Of a DNA stretch of 64,000 nucleotides, positions 36,291-46,059 are shown piece after piece. Source of the DNA: Poecilobothrus nobilitatus. Taxonomy: Eukaryota > Arthropoda > Insecta > Diptera > Dolichopodidae. The position numbers and the translations under genes were made by a program. The DNA lies in NCBI GenBank assembly GCA_947095535.1, contig OX352774.1:109743996-109807995 (forward strand). The letters run 5' to 3'. Under the pieces are notes generated by a model. That model was not told the origin of the DNA. It made no database searches and saw only the letters and a program-made list of their open reading frames with translations. Position 1 is the stretch's first letter. Every line of letters starts with the position of its first letter.

Positions 36291-38302
36291 TTCGTGGCCA
36301 ATCCCACTAAGGAAAGCAGAAATTAATGAAAAAGTAATAAGAAATATAATTTTTTGAATTTTATTTTTAAATGAAATATAAACTTAATGTTTCCGCCGCA
36401 GGATAACAGTACGAAGTGAAAATAATTTTAAAATAGTACATAAAACGGAAACAATTTAAAAGAATATTTTTTTTTGCTTGAGAAAAGTTTTAAACGAACA
36501 GAGTTAAGAGTATAAAAGTTATTAGAGTTTTTTTTTAAGAACATTAACAAATTCACCAAACAATTTATTCTTCATAACGAGGAACATCTAAACATCTAGT
36601 TTATAGGATTCGATATACAAAACTTTTTTAATAAGTAATTTTAATTTTCTTCTTCTTAGGGTTTTAGATCTTTTTGGAAATTCATACTTTTGAATTAAAC
36701 AGGGAATATATTTTTAGTTTTACATAATTCTACATAAAATAATTTGCCATTTATTTTAAAAAATCTCAAACTGCGAACGAAAACAAAATTATTTATATAT
36801 ACATAAATTATTGAAATTCGTTAGTGAATTTTAAGCTTCAAATTTAAAAATTGTTTATACATCATATTTGAAATATGATAATTTTCTGGAATATTATAAA
36901 TCCCGAAGAAACAAACATTTGCAAACTTTTCGAAGTAGGTGAACCAAAATCTAAAATTTCAAAGCTTGGGAAACCAAAAAGACATCAGGATCTGCGCTAC
37001 TCTTAACTACATCACAAATTACAACATTTTTCGTTTATTCAAAACAATTTTTGTAATATACATATATCGTATATATACAAAATATAAAAATTTAATAGTG
37101 CCAAAAACAATTCATTTTACAGCCGACTACACCCAATTATTGTAACTTCACTCTCAAATACCTCAAATCTCTACATATATCTTCAAAAATTTCCTACATC
37201 ACCAGTTAAAATAAATCCATTTAATTTACATTTCTATATCGAAATAACTCTTAATATCTTTTAAAACGCTTACAGTTTAAAACTGACTGCCAGGTTAAAA
37301 AAAAATGAAAACCCAGTTTGAGTGTAAAAGTCAAAATTAAGCCTGATCTAAACAATAGCCTTCATTTTTATTATTAGTTTCTAATATTAGCATTAAAATA
37401 CAAAAACTTATTTAAATTTTTGAATTTATATACAATTGAAGATTGAAATTGCAAATTGTATTGAAGACTTTAAAATTTATTTTAACTTACGATTTAAATA
37501 CCACTCGTACACTAAAACTGTATTTACGATTTTACAAATCAATAAATTAAATAATAATTAAATTTTCCCTTTTTTCCACCACAACACATTAACTCTAACG
37601 GAAATTTAAAATCTTTTATTTTTAATTTGAAATTTAATTTATTATTATATTTTTTTATTAACACAAAAAGGATTTTTTTTTAAGGATAACAGTATGATTT
37701 TTATTTCACACACCTTTAAAAGTGTTAAATTGTGTTTCAGTAAATTTAATTCAAACGAAAAGAACGTAAAAAATGGTAATTGGAATGGATTTTAAATAGT
37801 TTAAAAGGTCAGATTTCTTTCTTTTTTTTTTAAAATTTTAATTTAATTGAACTTTTGTTTGTGATCTTTAATTAATTTTAAATTAAAACTCTTATTTCTC
37901 TCTTTTGTTCACTATTAGATTGTTTAAATTGATATTTGATTGTGCGGGCCATTAGGTTATAAATAAAATTGAATTTGATATTGATGTGGTACATAAACCA
38001 GACTACTAGAAACATAAAAAAAAGTATTTTCTTAACTCAGTTGATATTTTTCTAAAACATGAAGAAAAGAATTTTCATTTTTAAATATCAAAAGAAAAAG
38101 TAAGAAAAAATAGAAGTTCTTATGATAACGTTAAAAACTTAAAGAAATCTGTTTGAAATTATCGAATCGTGTATCGAATTGTTTAAAATGCACACTAAGT
38201 TTTATAAGTTATACTATCAAGTTACATAAGTTATAGGCGTCTAACAAATGACGATGTGGCTTAGTCGCCAACCTATCTATCGAAAGGTTTTAAATTTAAA
38301 TG
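36291..38302. other. AT-rich non-coding stretch
   Basis: No gene or repeat defined. The plus-strand frame at 36939-37145 is of chance length and shows no domain. Confidence 0.4.
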
Positions 38303-38311
38303 CCGGTCAGA

Positions 38312-38467
38312 GGGACCTCGGTGGCCTAGTGGGTAAATACACTGTAAACACCGAGTGAATGTGGGTTCGAATCCCACACACGATGTAAGAGTTATTCCCC
38401 CTTACGATATTTACAGCCACGCCTGAACAGGAAAGGCTGTTCAAAGGAAAGGCAGAGAAAAAAAATC
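38312..38467 (+). mobile_element. tRNA-derived SINE, family A (copy 3)
   Basis: The head gggacctcggtggcctagtg is followed by a shortened A-B interval, a perfect B box ggttcgaatcc at about 38364-38374, the gttattcccccttacgat hairpin block and the body ccacgcctgaacaggaaagg. The 3' part departs from the family (ttcaaaggaaaggcagag) through a deletion, leaving 156 bp. TSD ccggtcaga at 38303-38311 and 38468-38476. Compared with copies 1, 2 and 4 it lacks about 14 bp between the A and B boxes. Confidence 0.85.
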
Positions 38468-38476
38468 CCGGTCAGA

Positions 38477-39700
38477 TCATACCCAATATTATCAGTTTAT
38501 ATATCTAATATTAGCAGAAGAAACAAAAAACTGCATAATATCGGAACAATAGGAAGAGAATGCCATATAATTCACTGTTAGATTTCAATATAGTCCAATT
38601 AACCTAAAGTATAACTAACGGTTAATAATTAACTTCTGCAAATTATTAAATCATTTAGTAAAAAATAAAAATATTTTAAAAATTCTAAATGAAACAATAT
38701 ACAATTATATACATTAAAGATAAACCCTTTCGTTAGGTTCTTGTGTTTGTACAGTAGCCGGTAACAAATACTGCGAAATCAAAATGAATAAAAAAATATA
38801 CATAGCAACAGATACAAACGAGGAAGGACTCATGTAGTCAACAAAATAAATAAAAAATAGTTAAAATACTTTGAAACTTTGAAAGATGTTCCACTTCCAA
38901 TTTTTTTATTTTTGTTTTTTTTTTTGTTTTTCATGGTACTTAATGACATTGTCAACTGGTTATTAACTGTATATTTCTGTATATAACTGTATATATAAAA
39001 AAAATTTAACATCACAATTAAATTAACAGTTTTGTAAAAGTTCAAGTCCATTTTTTTTTTACATTGATTACAGAAAAATTATTATCACGTTAATTTTATT
39101 TTTCACCAGAATTTTCTTCATTTTTCGGTTACTGAAAAAAATCTTGTTAATGAAAATAAGAGACCACATTGAAAATAAAAAAGTATGGGTAATGAAAAAA
39201 AAAAAATTAGTTGGCCTTTAATATTTTTTGTCCTTCTCTTTGATTGAATAAAGTTAATGAAAAATAAAAAATTATTTTCGAAAATAATTTCAACCCAATT
39301 TTAAAACCCAAAAGTACGTTGGTAGCATTTTTAATTTTGGAAAAAAAAAAATTAACCATTAATTCTTATGAGGTTAAAAGCCATTTTAATTTTCTTTTTA
39401 AGTAAATTTTATAATTTTTATTGAAAAATTAAAAAAAAATTATAGTATTTTAAATTGTTATTAAAAAATTGTTTATTTTCTTCAATTAAAGAGTAATAAA
39501 TAATCCTTTTATACATTTTTTTCGTTTAATTGAAGAACACTGAAATGTAACATATTATTATCTTCGAAACTTTTTTCCAAAAATTTCTTAATTATTTCCA
39601 TTATTACCTGAAAGATGGCAAGATGGCTCAAAAGGTTTTCAATATGCCTAAACCAAATCAGCCTTTGTGGACATATCTATAAATATATGTAAATAAAAAA
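38477..39700. other. AT-rich non-coding stretch
   Basis: No gene. The minus-strand frame at 38830-39051 is a Lys/Asn/Phe-rich chance translation. Otherwise background. Confidence 0.4.
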
Positions 39701-39929
39701 TGCAGCAAATTAAAGGATTGACTACGAAATCTCGCGATTCAAAATCTCCTGTCTCAAAATACCGCCTATCAAACTCTCGTGTCTCAAAATCTGGCGTTTT
39801 AAAATCAAATAATTTTGTTCATTAACTAAATAGATTAGGTGGGTATGAAAATTTAAAAAATAGAATTTATACGAAAAAATTTCATAAAAAAATTTCTAAA
39901 TTTAAATTAATGTTGTATATAAACAGTAC

Positions 39930-40470
39930 AACTTTAAAACCCCTCTTAATTCAGAATCTCACATATACCTATATGCAAATATTCTGCAAATGCAGGGTTA
40001 ATTTAAATCCAACTCTAAAATATGAATCAAATATATCAAATATGAATATTATGTATATTATATATGTAAAATCAAATATTCTTACATATATAATATACAT
40101 AATATTCATATATAATATACATATATATATATATATTAATACATATATAATATACAAATATATTAATATACAAAAAAGCAAATACCCTGATTTTGAATAC
40201 AACTTTAAAATCCACCTAATTATATTTTGTACATACGTATATTTATAAAAAAATTTTTTTACATACATATATTTATAAAAAAAAAACCTTTATTTTGTAA
40301 CCAACTCTAAAATATTTCCTAATTATTTTTTTCACATACATATTTGAACAACAATGCATTTAGAGTAGTAAAAACTACCGCCCCCAAACCCCCGCCAAAC
40401 TAATCATTGGAACTCTGATCTTATATCCAATACTAAAATCTAACAGTACTAAAATCTTAATTACAAAATC
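39930..40470 (+). repeat. Repeat X units, core of FB2
   Basis: Several direct, decayed copies of the FB1 core unit: ctcttaattcagaatctcac with atatacctatatgcaaatattctgc (39940-39990), then accctgattttgaatacaac and aaaatccacctaatt (40183-40222), then ttattttgtaaccaactcta and aaaatatttcctaatt (40290-40325). They share with FB1 the phrases cctgattttg, aaccaactctaaaat and cctaattcaga. Confidence 0.65.
40041..40110. repeat. Perfect 29-bp inverted repeat, 12-nt loop
   Basis: Bases 40041-40069 are exactly complementary to 40082-40110, with a 12-nt spacer. The arms are AT-rich and would form a hairpin or cruciform. The perfect match explains why open frames on opposite strands here (39910-40248 and 39969-40268) contain mirrored Tyr-Ile-rich peptides; neither is a gene. 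Confidence 0.9.
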
Positions 40471-40777
40471 AGTAATTATATTTTTTTACATATTTTGTGA
40501 TTGATAAAAGTTGATTTTACAACCGCAGCACTTTTTTAAACATAGAAATTCGAGATTTTTTTTTTCAACATTTATTTTATTTTTCTATAACATTTTTTTT
40601 TCAACAAAAAAACTGGTTCTCAATAATTATAATATTTTTTGCATTTCTACTTTTCCGCGAAATTTTTTTTAAAAATATCGCAGCAATGCGAGATTTTGAG
40701 ACACGACTTTTTGAGAGACGAGATTTTGACCCGCGAGATTTAAAAACGCGATATTTTAATTCACGAGATTTCGATAC

Positions 40778-42024
40778 GCTCCCCAAATAAATGAATCTAG
40801 GTCTATTTAAAGAAGAACAGAACTATGAAAAATTTTTTATGTATATTGAATTTCATTTAAACTATTTGAAAGAATATCTTGGTTCATAATTTTTTGTATT
40901 TATATATAGAAATAATACCAAAAAACAAAATTTTTGTTTCCTAATTAACAATAAAAACAACAAAACAAATTTTTATTTTGTTGACCTATTTTTAATATAC
41001 CATTAATAAATATCTAAATGACCATATTTACAGAAAATGTTAAAGGTAACATAATCATTATATAAAATATTCCTTTTTCTTTTATCGAAAAAAAGTAAAC
41101 CTTAAAATAATAACATTTTAGTATCATTTATCAAGATTTTTAAAGCAATTTATATACAAGGTATCTTACAAGTTGCAGACAATAATTTTCACCATATCTA
41201 TAATATCTGTATCATAATATGGAAACAACTATCTTCTCCCCAATAATTACATATGATCATTACATCAAACCTAAATTTTTACTCTACATTCATTATAATT
41301 TACCCTTACATCAAAATCAAATTTCTGAGACAATATACTTAGTAAACTGTTTTCCTTTTTTATTTCTTTTAAGTAAATAAAAAATGTTCACATAAACTTG
41401 ATTTAGCAAATCTTCTCCTATTTTAGATCCATAATTATTACATCTCTTGATCCATAATTATCTCATCTCTGCGAAAGCCATTTAGTAGTTTTAATCTTTA
41501 AACTTAAACTAACCTTAAACTAAGATAAATTTATAAAATTATAGCTAGTATAATTTTTCTATTAAACTTATTTAAGTTTTGTAAGCATAGTTAATCACTA
41601 AAATGGAAGTTCCCTTTGTTGTAAAAGTTTTTACTTGTACCAACCTTTCTAACCACATTCAGCCCTTTACTTTTAACACACCCTGTACATATATTATTTA
41701 CATCGTATATAGTAACTAATTTAAAAGTTCGTTTTTTTTTATATTTACTCTTCCCATAATAATTATTTACTTTGAACAAAAATAAAGGGTCTTTTCTTCG
41801 ATTTAGATATAAACATAAAAAAGCAAAAACAGAAAGTTTTTAAAAGTAATTAATTATGTAAAATAGTTATAAAAAAAACAGAAGTAACAAAAAAATAGGA
41901 AATTTAAAAAATAGAAAAAAATATGTTTTATTTTTTATTATTACTTATCATCAATATCGAAAAGAAGAATGTCCTATTAATAAAAATGTAATTGCAGAAG
42001 TAAGAGAAAGTTTTGTTGTTTTGT
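40778..42024. other. AT-rich non-coding stretch
   Basis: No gene. A 23-bp tandem pair containing gatccataattat lies at about 41427-41472. The remainder is background up to the LINE. Confidence 0.4.
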
Positions 42025-42039
42025 TTTTCTTTTAAATAT
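42025..42039. repeat. TSD of the 42-kb LINE (left; right copy 45812-45827)
   Basis: The sequence ttttcttttaaatat at left matches ttttcttttaaaatat at right, differing by one A in a homopolymer. It frames the LINE exactly from the start of its coding sequence to the end of its CTAAC tail. Confidence 0.82.
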
Positions 42040-42921
42040 GAGCCACAGGGTAGTTCCAAAAAGGCTAGGTTGCTAGGGAGCAACCAGGTACCCAAGCCTT
42101 TCAATAAAATCGCAAAGGATAGTTTAATGCTGGCAATCATTGTTGAGGGGTTAGAGGGTATTTCTCCAAGTAACTGGAAGAAGGTTGTTGTTGCTTGAAA
42201 CACAACTTTCTTGCAGGTACTGGAAGAAAATCCGGGACCACCACCCTCCTGTAGAGACGCTGCCTGGCATCAGGGCCACGTCAAATTGAATGCTTGTGCT
42301 GATCAGAGATCAGCAGATCTCTACAAGCAGACGATAGGTAAGGTGGGAAGTCTGTGGCCGGGGGCCAAGCTCAAAGCCCTAAGCAGGGAGGAAATCCCTA
42401 GCAAGACAAGAGCTAGGATATGGCTGCCGAGAGAACCTGCCGAAGTAGACACGATCATCAAAATGATGAAAGTGTCAAATCCCCAACTTCCAACTCACAA
42501 TTGGAAGATTTCCAAACTAGGGGAAGTAGTAGGAGATTCCCGACAGGCGTTGATCATTGTCCATAAGGACTCTCTACAACCCCTAGCGAAAGCCAAAGGG
42601 GTCATTAGCTACGGCTTCACAGCGGCTACACTGAAGGTGTACAAGAAGGATGAGGTGGAGGCCTCAAGGAACATCGGTGAAGGCCGAAATCAAGCTCAAG
42701 AGGCAGACTCTGACCAATCCGATGTCGTTGACGTAGCATCCTCCTCGGCTCCAAAGAGAGTGAATGATGACATCAAGGCTGACGATGAAGAAGATCTACT
42801 TAGATCGGATTCTGACAGCTTTGATGATGACAAAAGCTTCTCAATGGACTTCGAGGATGAAGCTAACGAGACGGTGGTGGAGATTAAGGATGACTCAGGT
42901 AATGAAGCTACTCCAAATTAA
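42040..42921 (+). pseudogene. LINE ORF1 (DUF4780-type), nonsense-mutated
   Basis: ORF1 proteins of LOA-type LINEs bind the element RNA. Here the frame runs from the truncated 5' end, through AKDSLMLAIIVEGLEG, to a TGA at 42196-42198, then on in the same frame for 240 codons to TAA at 42919-42921. Readable blocks are WHQGHVKLNACADQRSADLY, IGKVGSLWPGAKLKAL, ARIWLPREPAEVD and VISYGFTAATLKVYK. The order of the W-x-GHVK, WPGAKL, R-x-WLP and YGF motifs is that of DUF4780 domains as I know them from fly LOA elements. An acidic Asp/Glu/Ser tail follows. No CCHC knuckle is seen. The TTG at 42211 is not a real start; the domain begins upstream of the TGA. Confidence 0.82.
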
Positions 42922-43649
42922 TCTCCATCACTCCAAAGCAGCTTCCGCCGCACTTGAAATCCGCCTCAGGTTAACAGGTGAGGATATTATCTTGATCCAA
43001 GAGCCATGGATGACAAAAAAACAGGTTCATGGACTCAAGATACCAGGATACACGTTGTTGTACAATAAAGAGGTATGCAGACCTAGAGCGTGCATACTTG
43101 CTAAAAATACATTAAATTTAACTTTTATGTAAAATTACAGTGATTCTGATCAGGTCGCGTCGAGCCTAAAGCTATAAAACTTAAGGCTGTGGGTTGTTGC
43201 GGCATATCTTCGTCACGACTCGCAGGATTCACTCCCTCAGTCCAATCTGGCAGGGTCGGTAGCGAATGCTAGAAGAATGAACATTGGGGTCATCATAAGC
43301 TGCGACGCCAATGCTCACCATGACATCCTGGGGTAGTTCGGATACCAAGGAAAGAGGTGAATCACTTTTTGATTACATTTTAAGTACTAACCTTCTTATA
43401 TGTAACATTGGCGGGGAACCTGCCTTTGTTACTAGTAATAGGCAGGAAGTCCTACACATAACCTTAGTCTCGGACTTCATTTATTCTAAAATAAACTCAT
43501 GGAAAGTTTCTGATGAGCATTCCTTCTCAGATCACAGATACCTTGAGTTCAGTCTGGACGAAAGTCCTCCAATAAAGTCAGTCTATCTAAATCCTAAGAG
43601 AACTGACTGGAACAAATATAGGGAGCACTTAAAGTCAACGATTCCTTAA
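42902..43649 (+). pseudogene. LINE ORF2, APE-type endonuclease, frameshifted
   Basis: The ATG at 42902 lies 20 bp inside ORF1 in the +1 frame and opens INLHHSKAASAALE, the usual N-terminal Asn block of the endonuclease, then IILIQEPWM (catalytic Glu) and GYTLLY, RPRACILAKN. It stops at 43130-43132. Fragments in other frames carry LWVVAAYLRHDSQDS (about 43181-43225) and VIISCDANAHHDI, the DxN catalytic block. From about 43322 a third frame has WGSSDTKERGESLFDYI and ends with SFSDHRYLEFSL, the SDH catalytic block, before TAA at 43647-43649. All the catalytic motifs expected of the family can be seen, but split over frames by at least two indels. The enzyme would nick target DNA to prime reverse transcription. 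Confidence 0.85.
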
Positions 43650-45054
43650 CACCTGGAATTCCTAAAAATGTTCAGGATCTAAATAGCCTAGTAAACATTT
43701 TTACTAAGGCCTGCAATAAATCCTTAGAGCATTCGTGTCCCATCAGTAAGCCTAGGGGAAAACCTAAACCACCTTGGTGGAATGATGAAATCAAAACTCT
43801 AAGGAAAGATAGTAGGAGGGCTTTTAAAAATGCCAAAGAAACGACTGAGGTACAGGACTGGAGCTCTTATAAAACGGCTCTTAGTCAGTACAAAAAAGCA
43901 CTTAAAAAGGCGAAAAGAGACACCTGGAGACTAATCTGCGGAGGTATAGAAAACGTCTCCGAGGCTAGAGTTAGGAAAATGCTATCGACATACCCCATAG
44001 TCCCCAGTCGTCTTAAAAAAGAGGATGGTAGCTGGGCTACCACAAAGGAGGAGTCGTTGGAATTACTTTTAAAAACCCATTTTCCTGGGTGCACAAATAA
44101 CAGCTCAGAGGTGGCCTGTGTTCTAAATCATCCCCCTACTATTTCAGAGGTGTTGATTACAGGAGACAAACTACAATGGGCTATAGATAATTTCAAACCA
44201 TTCAAGTAAAGCGGACCGGATGGAATTATACCCTCTGAGATCCAGCAAACTGCATCTACTACCCTGGCTTGGCTAAAAAGCATTTTCTGTGGTTGTCTTA
44301 ATTTTGGACTTATCCCGGATAAATGGAAACAGGTTAGGTAGGGTTCATACACAAGGCCGGCAAAAGTAGTCACGTCTATGCGAAGGACTTTCGGCCTATA
44401 AGCCTGTCATCCTTCCTTCTAAAAACCTTAGAAAGATTGATCGACATACATATCCGCTACAACTTAGATAAAAATCTGTTGTCAGCCGCTCAATATGCTT
44501 ACTGTAAAGGGAAGTCAGTGGATACTGCACTTCACACTTTAACGAGCTCGATTGAAAGATCCTTAAATTGCAAAGAGTATACTCTTGCAGCTTTTATAGA
44601 CATTGAGGGAGCGTTTAATAAAGTCAATCAGGCAGTTGTAGACGCACTCATAAGCCTAGGAGTTGAACCGGAACTAAGAGCACTGATAGTTAATATGCTA
44701 AATACCAGGCCCATCAGTGCCAATTTAGGCAACACTTCAGCAAAAAGGTTTGTGAAAAGAGGGACTCCGCAAGGAGGGATGCTATCTCCCCTTCTTTGGA
44801 ATATGGTGGTAAATAAACTGCTTAAAATCCTGGAAGAGGCGGGCTGCACAACAATTGCCTATGAGGACGATGTTGCTGTTGTGGTCAGTGGCAAGTTCCC
44901 TGACAGTCTCAGGGACGTTTTGCAACTTGCACTAAACAAAATCACTACATGGGCTACAGACTGTGGACTGTCAGTAAATCCACAGAAAACCGAACTGGTC
45001 CTTTTTACAAGGAAATATAAAATTCCTAAAATAAACCTTGCCTTTGCCTTTTAA
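43640..45054 (+). pseudogene. LINE ORF2, reverse transcriptase, broken
   Basis: From about 43640 to TAA at 44207-44209 one frame encodes the linker (PRGKPKPPWWNDEIKTLRK) and the region before RT. The RT proper opens with SGPDGIIPSEIQ just after that TAA and runs to TAG 44339-44341. A one-base shift then gives FIHKAGKS, FRPISLSSFLLKTLERLID, AAFIDIEGAFNKV (first catalytic Asp), GTPQGGMLSPLLWNMVVNKL and AYEDDVAVVV (44857-44886), up to TAA at 45052-45054. The catalytic YADD has become YEDD (44860-44871); both aspartates remain. RT copies the LINE RNA at the nicked target. The motif order and spacing are standard for the I/LOA/R1 superfamily. Confidence 0.92.
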
Positions 45055-45672
45055 ATTTCTGGGTCTAACTCTAGACAGGAAGTTAAGCTAGAAGGCTTAC
45101 ATCTCAGAAAGACTAAGAAGGTCTCAATAGCACTCTACTCGTGCAAAAAAGCCATTGGTAGGAAATGCGGCTTCAGCCATACATGACTTACTGGCTATAC
45201 ATATCCGTAGTAAAACCCATTCTTATGTACGGAGTCCTAGTATGGTGGAAGGCAATCGATAAAGAGGACAACCACAAGGCGAGGGTCCAAAGAACTGCCA
45301 CACTATGTATTAGTGGCTCTTTAATAACAACCCCTTCTGCGGCATTAGACATCATGCTTAATCTGATGCCTGTAGAATATTATAGTAAATTTGCAGCCGC
45401 AAACACAGCTGTGAGATTGATTGAAAAGCTACATCCCAGTGGATCAATACACGAGAAGGTCACTCGGATATCATAAACCAATTCAAGTCCACTCCCGCCT
45501 TGGTGGACTACACGTCCCCCAGTTACTTCTTCGGGAAATCTCATGTGACGAGCATCCCAAGCCGTGAGAGTTGGAACTCGAACACAGTGATGATCTTCGA
45601 CAATTCTACACTGATGGTTTAAAAATGAACAGCAGTGTAGGATGCGGGGTCTTCTCAGATGGCAGGTAAAAA
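45055..45672 (+). pseudogene. LINE ORF2, thumb/linker and RNase H start, broken
   Basis: KFLGLTLDRKLS (about 45050-45090) followed by a TAG in place of Trp, then VSIALYSCKKAIGRK, then an open run 45165-45476 with PYMTYWLYISVVKPILMYGV and VWWKA, the usual block after RT, and RVQRTATLCISGS. Further on are LVDYTSPSYFFGK and FYTDGLKMNSSVGCGVFSDG, the first RNase H block with its catalytic Asp (TDG) at about 45599-45665. After this the RNase H domain breaks off and the 3' UTR follows about 70 bp later, so most of the domain is deleted. Segments lie in at least three frames. Confidence 0.8.
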
Positions 45673-45742
45673 TATGAAGAGTATTCTTCGCTTTCCAAAA
45701 CGCTCAAATTCGTTTTAACGAAGGGGATATAAACGATTCTAT

Positions 45743-45811
45743 GTGGTATCACAATGGACCAAATACGATCTAAGTGTGCCTTTTTGGCAGCCACCTTAAC
45801 CTAACCTAACC
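45743..45811 (+). other. LINE 3' UTR end with conserved block and CTAAC tail
   Basis: The block gtggtatcacaatgg at 45743-45757 corresponds to gtagtatcaaaatgg at 29057-29071 in the other LINE, and both are followed within about 15 nt by atcta(a)gtg. The element then ends with taacctaacctaacc. A conserved 3' end followed by a short tandem tail is what an RT of this type recognises in its own RNA; that role is inferred. Confidence 0.6.
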
Positions 45812-45827
45812 TTTTCTTTTAAAATAT

Positions 45828-46059
45828 AATATTTATTTCAACATATAAATTGATGATTTGATAAAAAAAAATTACAACATTAAACTTTCTATTTAAAAGT
45901 AATGATCACAAAAATTTATTGAGAAATACATACTTAAAAAAAAAATGTGTTAAAAAAATTCAAGCATTGAAAAACGTCAAAAATTAATAAAATTAATAAA
46001 GTGTTTATATTAATAATATAAAATATAAACAAAATTGAAAACATATTAAGACGTTTTTG
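45828..46059. other. AT-rich non-coding stretch
   Basis: Short background segment between the LINE and a decayed HINE; nothing recognised. Confidence 0.4.

Larger units (their letters stand above)
39724..40777. mobile_element. Foldback element FB2, arms of 15-bp tandem units
   Basis: About 1.05 kb. The left arm (39725-39806) has five tandem 15-bp units of the type aaatctcgtgtctca. The right arm (40690-40777) has about six units of the same sequence in inverse orientation (tgagacacgagattt). The core contains repeat X units as in FB1, a perfect 29-bp palindrome, and no coding sequence. In translation the right arm gives an in-frame Lys-Ser-Arg repeat of five residues, an artefact of the 15-bp period. 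Array-like inverted arms support a foldback element; no clear TSD. Confidence 0.7.
42040..45811 (+). mobile_element. LOA/I-group LINE, 5'-truncated and broken, with TSD
   Basis: About 3.77 kb of a non-LTR retrotransposon. In order: ORF1 (42040-42921), an ORF2 that starts inside the end of ORF1, an APE-type endonuclease, reverse transcriptase, the beginning of RNase H (about 45598-45670), a short 3' UTR with gtggtatcacaatgg (45743-45757), and a terminal taacctaacctaacc tail. It is much less AT-rich than its surroundings, and TSDs mark both ends. It begins inside ORF1, so it is 5'-truncated, and most of RNase H has been lost by deletion. At least three frameshifts and several stops make it inert. 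DUF4780-like ORF1 plus RNase H fits the LOA group; the exact clade needs a tree. Confidence 0.92.

Noticed and set aside
39910..40268. Overlapping open frames on both strands of about 100 codons, rich in Tyr and Ile
   Set aside because: They mirror each other because of the perfect 29-bp palindrome and TA-rich sequence; not coding.
40601..40786. Minus-strand open frame with a Lys-Ser-Arg repeat peptide
   Set aside because: The five-residue period comes directly from the 15-bp tandem units of the FB2 arm, which are present in the inverse orientation at 39.7 kb. No sign of a gene.
42211..42250. A 2A-like Glu-Asn-Pro-Gly-Pro motif in ORF1 of the LINE
   Set aside because: 2A ribosome-skipping peptides need Asp-x-Glu-x-Asn-Pro-Gly-Pro; here the Asp position is Val, and the motif lies inside the ORF1 domain rather than at a protein junction. 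Most likely chance.
45797..45811. taacctaacctaacc looks like insect telomere repeat (CCTAA)n
   Set aside because: Only about two and a half units, placed exactly at the 3' end of a LINE between its UTR and the TSD. It is the element tail. Flies also lack the TTAGG telomere.
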